Below are positions 1 through 6,010 of a DNA stretch of 8,968 bases, one piece after another. The stretch spans positions 1 through 8,968 of the forward strand of contig JAHEDN010000082.1 of NCBI GenBank assembly GCA_024641225.1, written 5' to 3'. The first letter of the stretch is position 1. Every line of letters begins with the position of its first letter. Both the position numbers and the translations under genes were made by a program. This DNA comes from Burkholderiales bacterium (GTDB taxonomy: Bacteria > Pseudomonadota > Gammaproteobacteria > Burkholderiales > Burkholderiaceae_F). The notes under the pieces are model-generated. The model searched no databases and was not told where the DNA came from. It saw only the letters and a list, made by a program, of their open reading frames with translations.

Positions 1-1207
1 TCCAGCCCACCGTGCGCGCCAACGCGAAGATCGCGGTGAAGAGCGGAACCGGAATGCCGATCGCCTTCTGCACGATTCCCGAGTAGTAGTCGACGTTCGG
101 GTACAGCTTGCGGCTGACGAAGTAATCGTCCTCGAGCGCGATTTTCTCCAGCGCCATCGCCAGCTTGAACAGCGGGTCGTCGTGCAGGCCCAGCGCTTCG
201 AGCACTTCGTGGCAGGTCTCGCGCATCAGCTTGGCGCGCGGGTCGTAGTTCTTGTAGACGCGGTGGCCGAAGCCCATCAGCTTCACCGTGCTGTTCTTGT
301 CCTTGACCTTCGTGATGAACTCGCCGACCTTGGCTACGCCGCCGTTCCTCTGGATGTCGTACAGCATGTTCAGGCAGGCCTCGTTGGCGCCACCGTGCGC
401 CGGGCCCCACAGGCAGGCCACGCCGGCCGCGATCGCCGCGAACGGGTTGGTGCCTGACGAAGCGCACAGGCGCACCGTCGAGGTCGAGGCGTTCTGTTCG
501 TGGTCGGCGTGCAGGATGAAGATGCGGTCCATCGCCCGCACGAGGACATCGTTGGGCTTGTAGTCCTCGCAAGGCGTGGCGAACATCATGCGCATGAAGT
601 TGCCGGCGTAGGAGAGCTCGTTGCGCGGATAGATGTACGGCTGGCCGATCGTGTACTTGTAGGCCATCGACACCAGCGTCGGCATCTTGGCGATCAGCCG
701 GATTGCCGAGACCTCGCGCTGGTGAGGGTCGTTAAGGTTCATCGAATCCGGATAGAACGCCGACAGGGCACCGACCAGGCCGGTCATCACCGCCATCGGG
801 TGCGCGTCGCGACGGAACCCGCGCAGGAAGAACTGCATCTGCTCGTTGACCATCGTGTGATGGGTCACGATTTTGACGAACTCGCTGCGCTGCTTCTCGT
901 TCGGCAGCTCGCCGTAGAGCAGCAGATAGCAGGTTTCGAGATAGTCGCACTGCGTGGCCAGTTGCTCGATCGGATAGCCGCGGTACAACAGTTCGCCCTT
1001 GTCTCCGTCGATGTAGGTGATCGTCGAATTGCACGACGCCGTCGACAGGAAACCGGGGTCGTAGGTGAACTTGCCGGTCTTGCCGTACAGCGCACGGATA
1101 TCGATCACGTCCGGTCCGATCGTTCCCTTGTACAGCGGCAGCTCGAGAGAGGGCGAGCCGTCGGAGAACGAAAGCGTTGCCTTGCCGTCAGCGGGGGTCA
1201 GCGTCAT
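1..1207 (-). CDS. gltA: Citrate synthase, 3' end cut by window edge
   Basis: Type II (hexameric, Gram-negative type) citrate synthase, which condenses oxaloacetate and acetyl-CoA to citrate in the cytoplasm. From the ATG at 1207 the frame stays open for 402 codons to the window edge and ends in ARTVGW. E. coli GltA has 427 residues, so only the last few tens of residues should be missing. The active-site residues are visible: His271 in GPAHGG, His315 in GFGHRVYKNYDPRA and Asp373 in YPNVDYYSG, equivalent to E. coli His264, His305 and Asp362. The HADHEQNASTSTVR block starts at 233. Relative to E. coli there are about seven extra residues before that block, a three-residue insertion near residue 290 and one more near 350. 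The start is supported by an AAGGAG ribosome site. It lies 41 bases after sdhE and is probably the last gene of the sdh transcript, though its own promoter cannot be excluded. Confidence 0.97.
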   Translation of the reverse strand, partial: MTLTPADGKATLSFSDGSPSLELPLYKGTIGPDVIDIRALYGKTGKFTYDPGFLSTASCNSTITYIDGDKGELLYRGYPIEQLATQCDYLETCYLLLYGELPNEKQRSEFVKIVTHHTMVNEQMQFFLRGFRRDAHPMAVMTGLVGALSAFYPDSMNLNDPHQREVSAIRLIAKMPTLVSMAYKYTIGQPYIYPRNELSYAGNFMRMMFATPCEDYKPNDVLVRAMDRIFILHADHEQNASTSTVRLCASSGTNPFAAIAAGVACLWGPAHGGANEACLNMLYDIQRNGGVAKVGEFITKVKDKNSTVKLMGFGHRVYKNYDPRAKLMRETCHEVLEALGLHDDPLFKLAMALEKIALEDDYFVSRKLYPNVDYYSGIVQKAIGIPVPLFTAIFALARTVGW

Positions 1208-1214
1208 GTCTTAG

Positions 1215-1220
1215 CTCCTT
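1215..1220 (-). promoter_or_regulatory. Ribosome binding site of gltA
   Basis: AAGGAG on the minus strand, seven bases before the gltA ATG. It is the strongest Shine-Dalgarno match among the minus-strand genes here and fixes the gltA start. The sdh genes have much weaker sites, which suggests gltA is translated independently rather than by coupling to sdhE. Confidence 0.8.
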
Positions 1221-1248
1221 GCTTCCTGTATGCAGGTTCGATGGACAC

Positions 1249-1542
1249 TCAAGCCGAACGCAGCCTGGCAAGCAACGCGCGCACATCGGCGCTGTCCAGT
1301 GGGGGCTCAGGCTCGGTGCGGGCGAGCAGCAGGTCGAGCAGCTCGTTGTCGGGCAATTCAAGCAGCTTCAACAGTGCCCGGTTCTGCGCTGCATCAAGAG
1401 TCCTGCCGTGGCGGTCGAGAAAGCGGCCGATCAGAAGGTCGTTTTCCAACAGACCGCGCCGGGCGCGCCAGCGCAACCGGCGCAACTCGACCGGCTCGGG
1501 GGCCGCCGAGCCGCCATCTGCGGAACGATCGGGGCCAGCCAT
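1249..1542 (-). CDS. sdhE: Succinate dehydrogenase assembly factor SdhE (YgfY/SDH5 family)
   Basis: Small cytoplasmic factor that promotes covalent attachment of FAD to SdhA; it was formerly DUF339/YgfY. The 97-residue product contains RARRGLLENDLLIGRFL, which aligns with the E. coli segment RRGMRELDISIMPFF and keeps the RGxxE signature (Arg29, Gly30, Glu33) needed for flavinylation in the family. A helical LLKLLELPDNELLDLLL stretch (58-73) follows, as in homologues. Length is close to the 88 residues of E. coli SdhE, with a longer, low-complexity N-terminus. I chose the ATG at 1542. An in-frame GTG at 1569 directly abuts the sdhB stop and would add nine residues, but nothing before it looks like a ribosome site. 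It sits between sdhB and gltA, a usual place for this gene in Betaproteobacteria, and assists the SdhA encoded in the same operon. Confidence 0.9.
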   Translation of the reverse strand: MAGPDRSADGGSAAPEPVELRRLRWRARRGLLENDLLIGRFLDRHGRTLDAAQNRALLKLLELPDNELLDLLLARTEPEPPLDSADVRALLARLRSA

Positions 1543-1569
1543 CGCACCCTGCCTCGCCCCGGGCGGCAC

Positions 1570-2325
1570 CTAGACGGCGCGCCGGACCATCAGTTCCTTG
1601 ATCTTGCCGATGGCCCGCGTCGGATTCAGGCCCTTCGGGCAGACGTCGACACAGTTCATGATGGTGTGGCACCGGAACAGCCGGTACGGGTCCATCAGGT
1701 TGTCGAGGCGCTCGCCGGTGGCCTGGTCGCGGCTGTCGGCGATGAAGCGGTAGGCCTGCAGCAGGCCTGCCGGACCGACGAACTTGTCCGGATTCCACCA
1801 GAAGCTCGGGCAGCTCGTCGAGCAGCAGGCGCACAGGACGCACTCGTACAGGCCGTCGAGCTCCTCCCGCTCCTCGGGCGACTGCAGCCGCTCCTTCTCG
1901 GGCGGCGGCGTGTCGTTGATCAGGAACGGCCTGATCGAGTGGTACTGGTTGAAGAAGTGCGTCATGTCGACGATCAGGTCGCGGATCACCGGCAATCCGG
2001 GCAGCGGCTTCAGGACGATCGGCTCCTTCAGCTCGCGCAGGTTGGTGATGCACGCCAGACCGTTCTTGCCGTTGATGTTCATCGCATCCGAACCGCACAC
2101 GCCCTCGCGGCAGGAACGGCGAAACGCAACGCCGTCGTCGACCTGGCTCTTGATGCGCATCAGCGCATCGAGAAGCATCTTGTCGGTGGATGCCAGCTGC
2201 ACCTCCAGGCTCTGCATGTACGGCTTGGCGTCCTTGTCCGGGTCGTAGCGGTAGATCTGGAACCGGACGATGCGGCCCGCGGTTGCGGCCAACGCGGTGT
2301 TCTCTTTGTCGTTCGTGGCGGTCAT
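1570..2325 (-). CDS. sdhB: Succinate dehydrogenase iron-sulfur subunit SdhB
   Basis: Iron-sulfur subunit of complex II. It passes electrons from the SdhA flavin to ubiquinone at the membrane face. The 251-residue product (E. coli 238) has the N-terminal [2Fe-2S] ligands in SCREGVCGSD and NGLAC: Cys72, Cys77, Asp80 and Cys92. The C-terminal domain carries CVLCACCSTSCP and RCHTIMNCVDVCP. By alignment with E. coli, Cys162, 165, 168 and 229 bind [4Fe-4S], and Cys172, 219 and 225 bind [3Fe-4S]. Pro173, Trp177 and His220 match the quinone-site residues Pro160, Trp164 and His207. The ATG at 2325 gives MTATNDKE and begins 14 bases after the sdhA stop. The open frame extends upstream to 2433, but that part is inside sdhA and has no family similarity. 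The N-terminal extension of about 17 residues relative to E. coli is unremarkable. Confidence 0.97.
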   Translation of the reverse strand: MTATNDKENTALAATAGRIVRFQIYRYDPDKDAKPYMQSLEVQLASTDKMLLDALMRIKSQVDDGVAFRRSCREGVCGSDAMNINGKNGLACITNLRELKEPIVLKPLPGLPVIRDLIVDMTHFFNQYHSIRPFLINDTPPPEKERLQSPEEREELDGLYECVLCACCSTSCPSFWWNPDKFVGPAGLLQAYRFIADSRDQATGERLDNLMDPYRLFRCHTIMNCVDVCPKGLNPTRAIGKIKELMVRRAV

Positions 2326-2339
2326 GGCAGTGTGCGGCG

Positions 2340-4118
2340 TCAGAACGTGCGTTTCTTGGGCTCGAAGGTCTCGACCGAAACCGGCTTCATGTTGACCGGC
2401 TTGTAGGCAAGCCGGCTGCCCTCCGAATACCACAGGGTGTGCTTCAGCCAGCGGGCGTCGTCGCGCTCCGGATGATCGTCGCGGGCGTGTGCGCCGCGGC
2501 TTTCGGTGCGCGCCTCGGCCGAGACGATGGTCGCCTTGGCCGTCTCGATCAAGTTGTCGAGTTCGAGCGCCTCGATACGGGCGGTGTTGAAGACCTTCGA
2601 CTTGTCGAGGATCGCGACCCGCTTGCGCCGCTCGTCCAGCTCGGCGATCTTCCGCGCGCCGTCGCCGAGCAGGCTGCCGGTGCGGAACACGCCGCAGTGC
2701 TTCTGCATCGTGCGACGGATCTCATCGGCGACATCCTGCGTGCGCTCGCCCTCGGCGCGCGCGTCGAGGGCGGCCAACCGTGCCATCGTCGCCTCGCCGG
2801 CACCCGCCGGCAGCGGCTTGTTCTCGCGCGGCTCGCTGCGCAGCGACTCGACGATGTGGTTGCCGGCCGAACGGCCGAAGACCACCAGGTCGAGCAGCGA
2901 ATTCGTGCCGAGCCGGTTGGCCCCGTGCACGCTGACGCACGAGCACTCGCCGATCGCATACAGGCCCCCGACTACCGCATTCGGCTCGCCGCCCTTCGGT
3001 GCGACCGCCTGGCCGTGATAGTTGGCCGGCACGCCGCCCATCTGGTAGTGAATCGTCGGCACCACCGGTATCGGCTCGCGGATCGGGTCGACGTTGGCGA
3101 ACTTGATCGCGATCTCGCGGATCGACGGCAGCCGCTTCATGATCGTCTCGGCGCCGAGGTGATCGAGCTTCAGCAGCACGTGGTCCTTGTCGTGACCGCA
3201 GCCGCGCCCCTCCTTGATCTCCTGGTCCATGCTGCGCGAGACGAAGTCGCGCGGCGCCAGGTCCTTCAGCGTCGGCGCATAGCGCTCCATGAAGCGCTCG
3301 CCACGGTCATTGAGGAGGATGCCGCCCTCGCCGCGCACGCCCTCGGTGATCAGCACGCCGGCACCGGCCACGCCGGTCGGGTGGAACTGCCAGAACTCCA
3401 TGTCCTCGAGCGGGATGCCGGCGCGCGCAGCCAGCCCCAGGCCGTCGCCGGTATTGATGTAAGCGTTGGTCGAGGCGGCGAAGATGCGGCCGGCGCCGCC
3501 GGTGGCCAGCACCGTCACCTTGCCCTCGAGGATCATGCATTCGCCGGTTTCCATCTCGAGCGCGACCACGCCGACGCAGGAGCCTTCGGCGTCCAGGATC
3601 AGGTCGAGCGCCATCCACTCAACGAAGAACTGCGTACGTGCAGCGACGTTGCGCTGGTACAGCGTGTGCAGCAGCGCGTGCCCGGTCCGGTCGGCGGCGG
3701 CGCAGGCGCGCGGCACCGGCTTCTCGCCAAAGTTGGCCGAGTGACCACCGAACGGGCGCTGGTAGATGGTGCCGTCCGGATTGCGGTCGAACGGCATGCC
3801 GAAGTGTTCGAGCTCGTACACCACCTTCGGCGCCTCGCGGCACATGAACTCGATCGCGTCCTGGTCGCCGAGATAGTCGGAGCCCTTGACCGTGTCGAAC
3901 ATGTGCCACAGCCACTGGTCCTCGGTCATGTTGCCGAGCGACGCGCCGATGCCGCCCTGCGCGGCGACCGTGTGCGAGCGGGTCGGAAACACCTTCGACA
4001 GCACGGCGACATTCAACCCGGCCTGCGCGAGCTGCAACGAGCAGCGCATGCCGGCGCCGCCGGCGCCGACGATCACCGCGTCGAATCGGCGGCGCGGCAA
4101 CTTGGAAGAAGCGGTCAT
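2340..4118 (-). CDS. sdhA: Succinate dehydrogenase flavoprotein subunit SdhA
   Basis: Catalytic flavoprotein of complex II: oxidises succinate to fumarate with covalently bound FAD, on the cytoplasmic side of the inner membrane. 592 residues (E. coli 588). The dinucleotide-binding loop is VGAGGAGM (17-24). SHTVAAQGG holds His49, the FAD-linking residue (E. coli His45). Substrate and proton-transfer residues are all present: His246 in QFHPTG, Arg290 in LAPRDF, His357 in PTIHYQMGG and Arg402 in HGANRLGTNSLLD, matching E. coli His242, Arg286, His354 and Arg399. The C-terminal signature RGAHARDDHPERDD is at 541-554. The ATG at 4118 is 3 bases after the sdhD stop, which suggests translational coupling. 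The protein depends on SdhE encoded downstream for FAD attachment. Nothing is missing or unusual. Confidence 0.98.
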   Translation of the reverse strand: MTASSKLPRRRFDAVIVGAGGAGMRCSLQLAQAGLNVAVLSKVFPTRSHTVAAQGGIGASLGNMTEDQWLWHMFDTVKGSDYLGDQDAIEFMCREAPKVVYELEHFGMPFDRNPDGTIYQRPFGGHSANFGEKPVPRACAAADRTGHALLHTLYQRNVAARTQFFVEWMALDLILDAEGSCVGVVALEMETGECMILEGKVTVLATGGAGRIFAASTNAYINTGDGLGLAARAGIPLEDMEFWQFHPTGVAGAGVLITEGVRGEGGILLNDRGERFMERYAPTLKDLAPRDFVSRSMDQEIKEGRGCGHDKDHVLLKLDHLGAETIMKRLPSIREIAIKFANVDPIREPIPVVPTIHYQMGGVPANYHGQAVAPKGGEPNAVVGGLYAIGECSCVSVHGANRLGTNSLLDLVVFGRSAGNHIVESLRSEPRENKPLPAGAGEATMARLAALDARAEGERTQDVADEIRRTMQKHCGVFRTGSLLGDGARKIAELDERRKRVAILDKSKVFNTARIEALELDNLIETAKATIVSAEARTESRGAHARDDHPERDDARWLKHTLWYSEGSRLAYKPVNMKPVSVETFEPKKRTF

Positions 4119-4121
4119 CGC

Positions 4122-4484
4122 TCAGACTCTCCAGAGGATCTGCACCGACCAGACGGCGCAGGCGGCAAGCCACACGATCGTCAGCACGTAGGCAAACATC
4201 CGAACCCCGGTGGGCTTGACGTAGTCCATGAAGATCTCGCGCATGCCGACCCAGACGTGATAGATCAACGCGAAGATCACGACCAGCGTCGCCGCCTTCA
4301 TCCACAGCGGCGCGAACAGGCCGGCCCAGGCCTCGTAGCCCGATTCCAGCATCAAGATCGCATAGACGCCGACGACGACCGAGTAGGCGGCCATGAGGAC
4401 CGCGGTGACCCGTTGCGCCAGCCAGTCGCGCAACCCGTAATGCGCGCCCACGACCAGGCGCTTGGGACCGATGTTGGCGGCCAT
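4122..4484 (-). CDS. sdhD: Succinate dehydrogenase membrane anchor SdhD
   Basis: Second membrane anchor of complex II; with SdhC it binds haem b and forms the ubiquinone site. The 120-residue product has three hydrophobic segments, at about 24-44, 61-80 and 95-116. HVWVGMREIFMDYVKP (76-91) aligns with the E. coli segment HAWIGMWQVLTDYVKP, giving His76 as the haem ligand (E. coli His71) and Asp87 and Tyr88 as the quinone-site pair (E. coli Asp82 and Tyr83). The early GLRDWLAQRVTAV resembles the start of helix I in homologues. The ATG at 4484 follows the sdhC TAG with no base between them, so it is almost certainly translated by re-initiating ribosomes. These anchors diverge quickly in sequence, but the motif and position leave little doubt. 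Confidence 0.95.
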   Translation of the reverse strand: MAANIGPKRLVVGAHYGLRDWLAQRVTAVLMAAYSVVVGVYAILMLESGYEAWAGLFAPLWMKAATLVVIFALIYHVWVGMREIFMDYVKPTGVRMFAYVLTIVWLAACAVWSVQILWRV

Positions 4485-4895
4485 CTACAGGACTCCGAAC
4501 AGTTTGAGGCCCGCCAGCAGGGTGAGCGGCAGGCTGATCAGATACACCCACAAGGCGCTGCGCGCCGCGGCCTCCTTCTCTATGCCGATGTGCAGGTCGA
4601 GCAGCAGGTGCCGAATTCCCGTCACCAGATGGTGCAGCAGCGCCCAGCTGAGCCCCAGCAGCACCAGCTTGACGAAGCCGTTCGAGAAGACCTCGGCCAG
4701 CCTGGCGTAGCTCAGCTCCGACGTCAGGCTCAGGTCGAACAGCCACAGCAGGAACGGCAGCGCCAGGAACATGAACGCGCCGCTGAATCGATGCAGGAAG
4801 GACGCGAAGCCGCCGGCGGGCAGCCGGTAGCTGATGATCTGGGTGACGTGGATGTTCTTGAACTCCGGCCGCTTTTCTTGAAGTGTCTTGCTCAT
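4485..4895 (-). CDS. sdhC: Succinate dehydrogenase cytochrome b556 subunit SdhC
   Basis: First membrane anchor of complex II, binding haem b and ubiquinone. 136 residues from the ATG at 4895, starting MSKTLQEKRPEFKNI like the E. coli KKQRPVNLDL start. ASFLHRFSG (31-39) carries Ser32 and Arg36, equivalent to the quinone residues Ser27 and Arg31. LLHHLVTGIRHLLLD (86-100) carries His89, the probable haem ligand (E. coli His84), and His96. Three hydrophobic segments lie at about 37-56, 75-97 and 114-134. The open frame continues upstream to 4988, but the extra 31 residues are hydrophilic, lie in the intergenic region and do not fit the family. The ribosome site before the ATG is poor. It is the first gene of the sdh group, 111 bases after gntR. 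Confidence 0.95.
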   Translation of the reverse strand: MSKTLQEKRPEFKNIHVTQIISYRLPAGGFASFLHRFSGAFMFLALPFLLWLFDLSLTSELSYARLAEVFSNGFVKLVLLGLSWALLHHLVTGIRHLLLDLHIGIEKEAAARSALWVYLISLPLTLLAGLKLFGVL

Positions 4896-5006
4896 GGAGG
4901 TTCCAAGCCCAGGTGTCGGAGATATGCTGGCCCGCGCACAGCGGCGCGTATTTTCGCCGAATTCGTCGCGGCCGAACAATTCGACCACGATGACGACAGT
5001 GAAACG
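4896..5006 (-). promoter_or_regulatory. Spacer between gntR and sdhC, possible sdh promoter
   Basis: This 111-base gap is by far the largest in the minus-strand run, where the others are 0 to 41 bases. It is a reasonable site for a promoter driving sdhCDAB-sdhE-gltA apart from gntR. On the minus strand a TTGTTC (4974-4979) lies 18 bases from a GAAAAT (4950-4955), a weak sigma70-like pair with a start point some 45-50 bases before sdhC. The match is poor and the call rests mainly on the gap size. Read-through from gntR is an equal possibility. Confidence 0.3.
4955..4968. repeat. Imperfect palindrome upstream of sdhC
   Basis: CGCCGAATTCGTCG is symmetrical apart from one mismatched pair (positions 3 and 12), with GAATTC at its centre. 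It falls between the proposed -35 and -10 elements before sdhC, where a repressor could act. It does not resemble the inverted repeat upstream of gntR, so if it is an operator it is probably for a different protein. A chance palindrome in GC-rich DNA is possible. Confidence 0.3.
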
Positions 5007-5768
5007 CTAGTAGAGTTCGTTGTGATAGTGGTGCTCGGTCGTGACGCAGAATCCGCGGCGTACCTCGACCGGCTGGTCACTGTAGGTGTAGGACACGCGA
5101 TCCACCAGCAGCAGAGGCGAGCCCGGCGCGACGGCGAGCAGGCCAGCGACGTCTTCGCCTGCCGCAACTGCGCGGATGCGTTCCTCGGCGCGGATCATTC
5201 GCGTGCCGAATTCGGACTCGAAGAGACCATAAAGCGGACCCTGATATCCGGCCAGCCGGTCGGCGGTCAGGCCGCGGAAAAGCGCGGCAGGCAACCAGAT
5301 GTCGTCAAGCACCAGCGGCATACCGCCGAGACTGAGCAGCCGTCGCAAGTAGACGACCGCGTCGCCGCCGCGCAGGTCAAGTTGCTGCGCGACGTCCGCC
5401 GGCGCCTTGATGCGCCGGCATTCGAGGAACGCGCTTTGCGACGGCACCAGCTCGCCGCGGTCGGGCACCAGCCGAAGAAATCGAAACTGCGCCCGCGGCT
5501 CCTGGTGAGTGGCGACGAAGGTGCCCTTGCCTTGCCGCCGTATCAGCAGGTTCTCGGCAGCCAGTTCGTCGATCGCCTTGCGCACGGTGCCCTGGCTCAC
5601 CTGGAAACGGACCGCGAGCTCCATTTCGCTGGGGATCGGCGCGCCGGGCTTCCATTCGCCCTGCTGCAACCGCTGCACGAGCAGCGATTTGATCTGCTTG
5701 TACAACGGCAGGAACACCGCGTCGCGTGGGCGGTCGGTAGCCGTTGTACGGGCAGCGTCGGCAGACAT
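5007..5768 (-). CDS. GntR-family (HutC subfamily) transcriptional regulator
   Basis: DNA-binding regulator, inferred to control the flanking TCA genes. From the ATG at 5768 it has 253 residues. The winged helix-turn-helix spans about 20-88: PLYKQIKSLL, then GAPIPSEMELAVRFQVSQGT and VRKAIDELAAENLLIRRQGK leading into GTFVATH, a textbook GntR signature. Residues from about 105 to the end fit a UTRA ligand-binding domain, including VVYLRRLLSLGGMPLVLDDI and the closing TEHHYHNELY. The HutC class senses small metabolites; the effector here is unknown. Start choice: the ATG at 5768 has AGAGG eight bases before it. An ATG at 5795 has GGAG almost touching it, and a TTG at 5825 lies inside the probable promoter, so both are less likely. 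It is divergent from mdh and points into sdhC, a constant position in betaproteobacterial TCA clusters. Confidence 0.93.
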   Translation of the reverse strand: MSADAARTTATDRPRDAVFLPLYKQIKSLLVQRLQQGEWKPGAPIPSEMELAVRFQVSQGTVRKAIDELAAENLLIRRQGKGTFVATHQEPRAQFRFLRLVPDRGELVPSQSAFLECRRIKAPADVAQQLDLRGGDAVVYLRRLLSLGGMPLVLDDIWLPAALFRGLTADRLAGYQGPLYGLFESEFGTRMIRAEERIRAVAAGEDVAGLLAVAPGSPLLLVDRVSYTYSDQPVEVRRGFCVTTEHHYHNELY

Positions 5769-5776
5769 TCGCAGCG

Positions 5777-5781
5777 CCTCT
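5777..5781 (-). promoter_or_regulatory. Ribosome binding site deciding the gntR start
   Basis: AGAGG on the minus strand, eight bases before the ATG at 5768. It favours this start over the upstream ATG at 5795, whose GGAG leaves only one base of spacing. Confidence 0.5.
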
Positions 5782-5814
5782 GAGCGCGAGACCATGCTCC
5801 CGCGCTGATCTTGT

Positions 5815-5828
5815 GTCTTATACAAGAC
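5815..5828. promoter_or_regulatory. Inverted repeat over the gntR promoter, candidate GntR operator
   Basis: GTCTTATACAAGAC is an inverted repeat with perfect 5-base arms (GTCTT and AAGAC) around ATAC. A second, overlapping inverted repeat, CTTGT (5810-5814) and ACAAG (5822-5826), shares its right half. On the minus strand the repeat contains TATAAG (5817-5822), a plausible -10 box for gntR, and TATAC recurs 11 bases along at 5830-5834, about one helical turn. The size and symmetry suit a dimeric GntR protein, so autorepression is likely. It is also upstream of mdh, about 180 bases from its start. No good -35 is visible. The binding protein is inferred, not shown. Confidence 0.5.
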
Positions 5829-5948
5829 CTATACTACGCCTCTTTCCTCTACGGCGGATCGACCTTCCCGCTGTGCTGACCGGTCGGCTTTGTGGCGTCG
5901 TCGCGTCCGCGTCCCCATGCTGGCGTGGTCCCCGGGGCTCGACCCGAC

Positions 5949-5958
5949 CTTGATCAAG
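5949..5958. promoter_or_regulatory. Perfect palindrome upstream of mdh
   Basis: CTTGATCAAG is a perfect 10-base palindrome ending 52 bases before the mdh ATG, in an AT-rich patch (CTTGATCAAGCTTTAA) that stands out from GC-rich surroundings. The embedded TTGATC (5950-5955) could serve as a -35 element, but I cannot find a convincing -10 at 16-18 bases. It could be part of the mdh promoter or an operator. Its core differs from the gntR repeat, though both have CTT and AAG half-site ends. Confidence 0.35.
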
Positions 5959-6000
5959 CTTTAACGCCAGACCCTGCGCTAGCCTGTCGTGTCTTTTTCC

Positions 6001-6004
6001 GGAG
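6001..6004 (+). promoter_or_regulatory. Ribosome binding site of mdh
   Basis: GGAG followed by AAAACC and the ATG, a standard six-base spacing. It supports the mdh start at 6011. Confidence 0.75.
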
Positions 6005-6010
6005 AAAACC

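Larger units (their letters stand above)
5769..6010. promoter_or_regulatory. Divergent gntR-mdh control region
   Basis: About 242 bases without a gene, separating the two arms of the cluster, which are transcribed outwards. It holds the gntR ribosome site, the GTCTT/AAGAC inverted repeat and TATAAG box, a middle GC-rich stretch (about 5850-5945) with no motif I recognise, then the CTTGATCAAG palindrome and the mdh ribosome site. GTGTCTT occurs at 5813-5819 and again at 5989-5995, just before the mdh ribosome site. Promoters for gntR and mdh must largely lie here, but neither has a strong consensus, as is common in high-GC Betaproteobacteria. Confidence 0.6.

Noticed and set aside
500..2406. 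Plus-strand open frames of 357 and 409 codons opposite gltA, sdhE and sdhB
   Set aside because: These are antisense shadows of identified genes, with biased composition and no family resemblance.
2326..2433. N-terminal extension of sdhB to 2433
   Set aside because: The extra 36 codons lie wholly or mostly in sdhA and do not resemble SdhB; the ATG at 2325 gives a normal start.
3619..4746. Minus-strand 375-codon frame overlapping sdhC, sdhD and sdhA in another register
   Set aside because: It is a same-strand frame-shifted shadow of three real genes, with Arg/Gly/Ala-rich sequence and no domain.
2190..5783. Plus-strand open frame of 1197 codons antisense to sdhA, sdhD, sdhC and gntR
   Set aside because: It lies opposite well-identified genes with intact active sites. 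Its translation is rich in Arg, Ala, His and Gln with no recognisable domain, as expected when a GC-rich codon pattern leaves the antisense frame without stops.
5769..5825. Upstream TTG (5825) or ATG (5795) starts for gntR
   Set aside because: The TTG lies inside the probable promoter and inverted repeat, and the ATG at 5795 has its Shine-Dalgarno one base away. The ATG at 5768 is better spaced, though 5795 remains possible.
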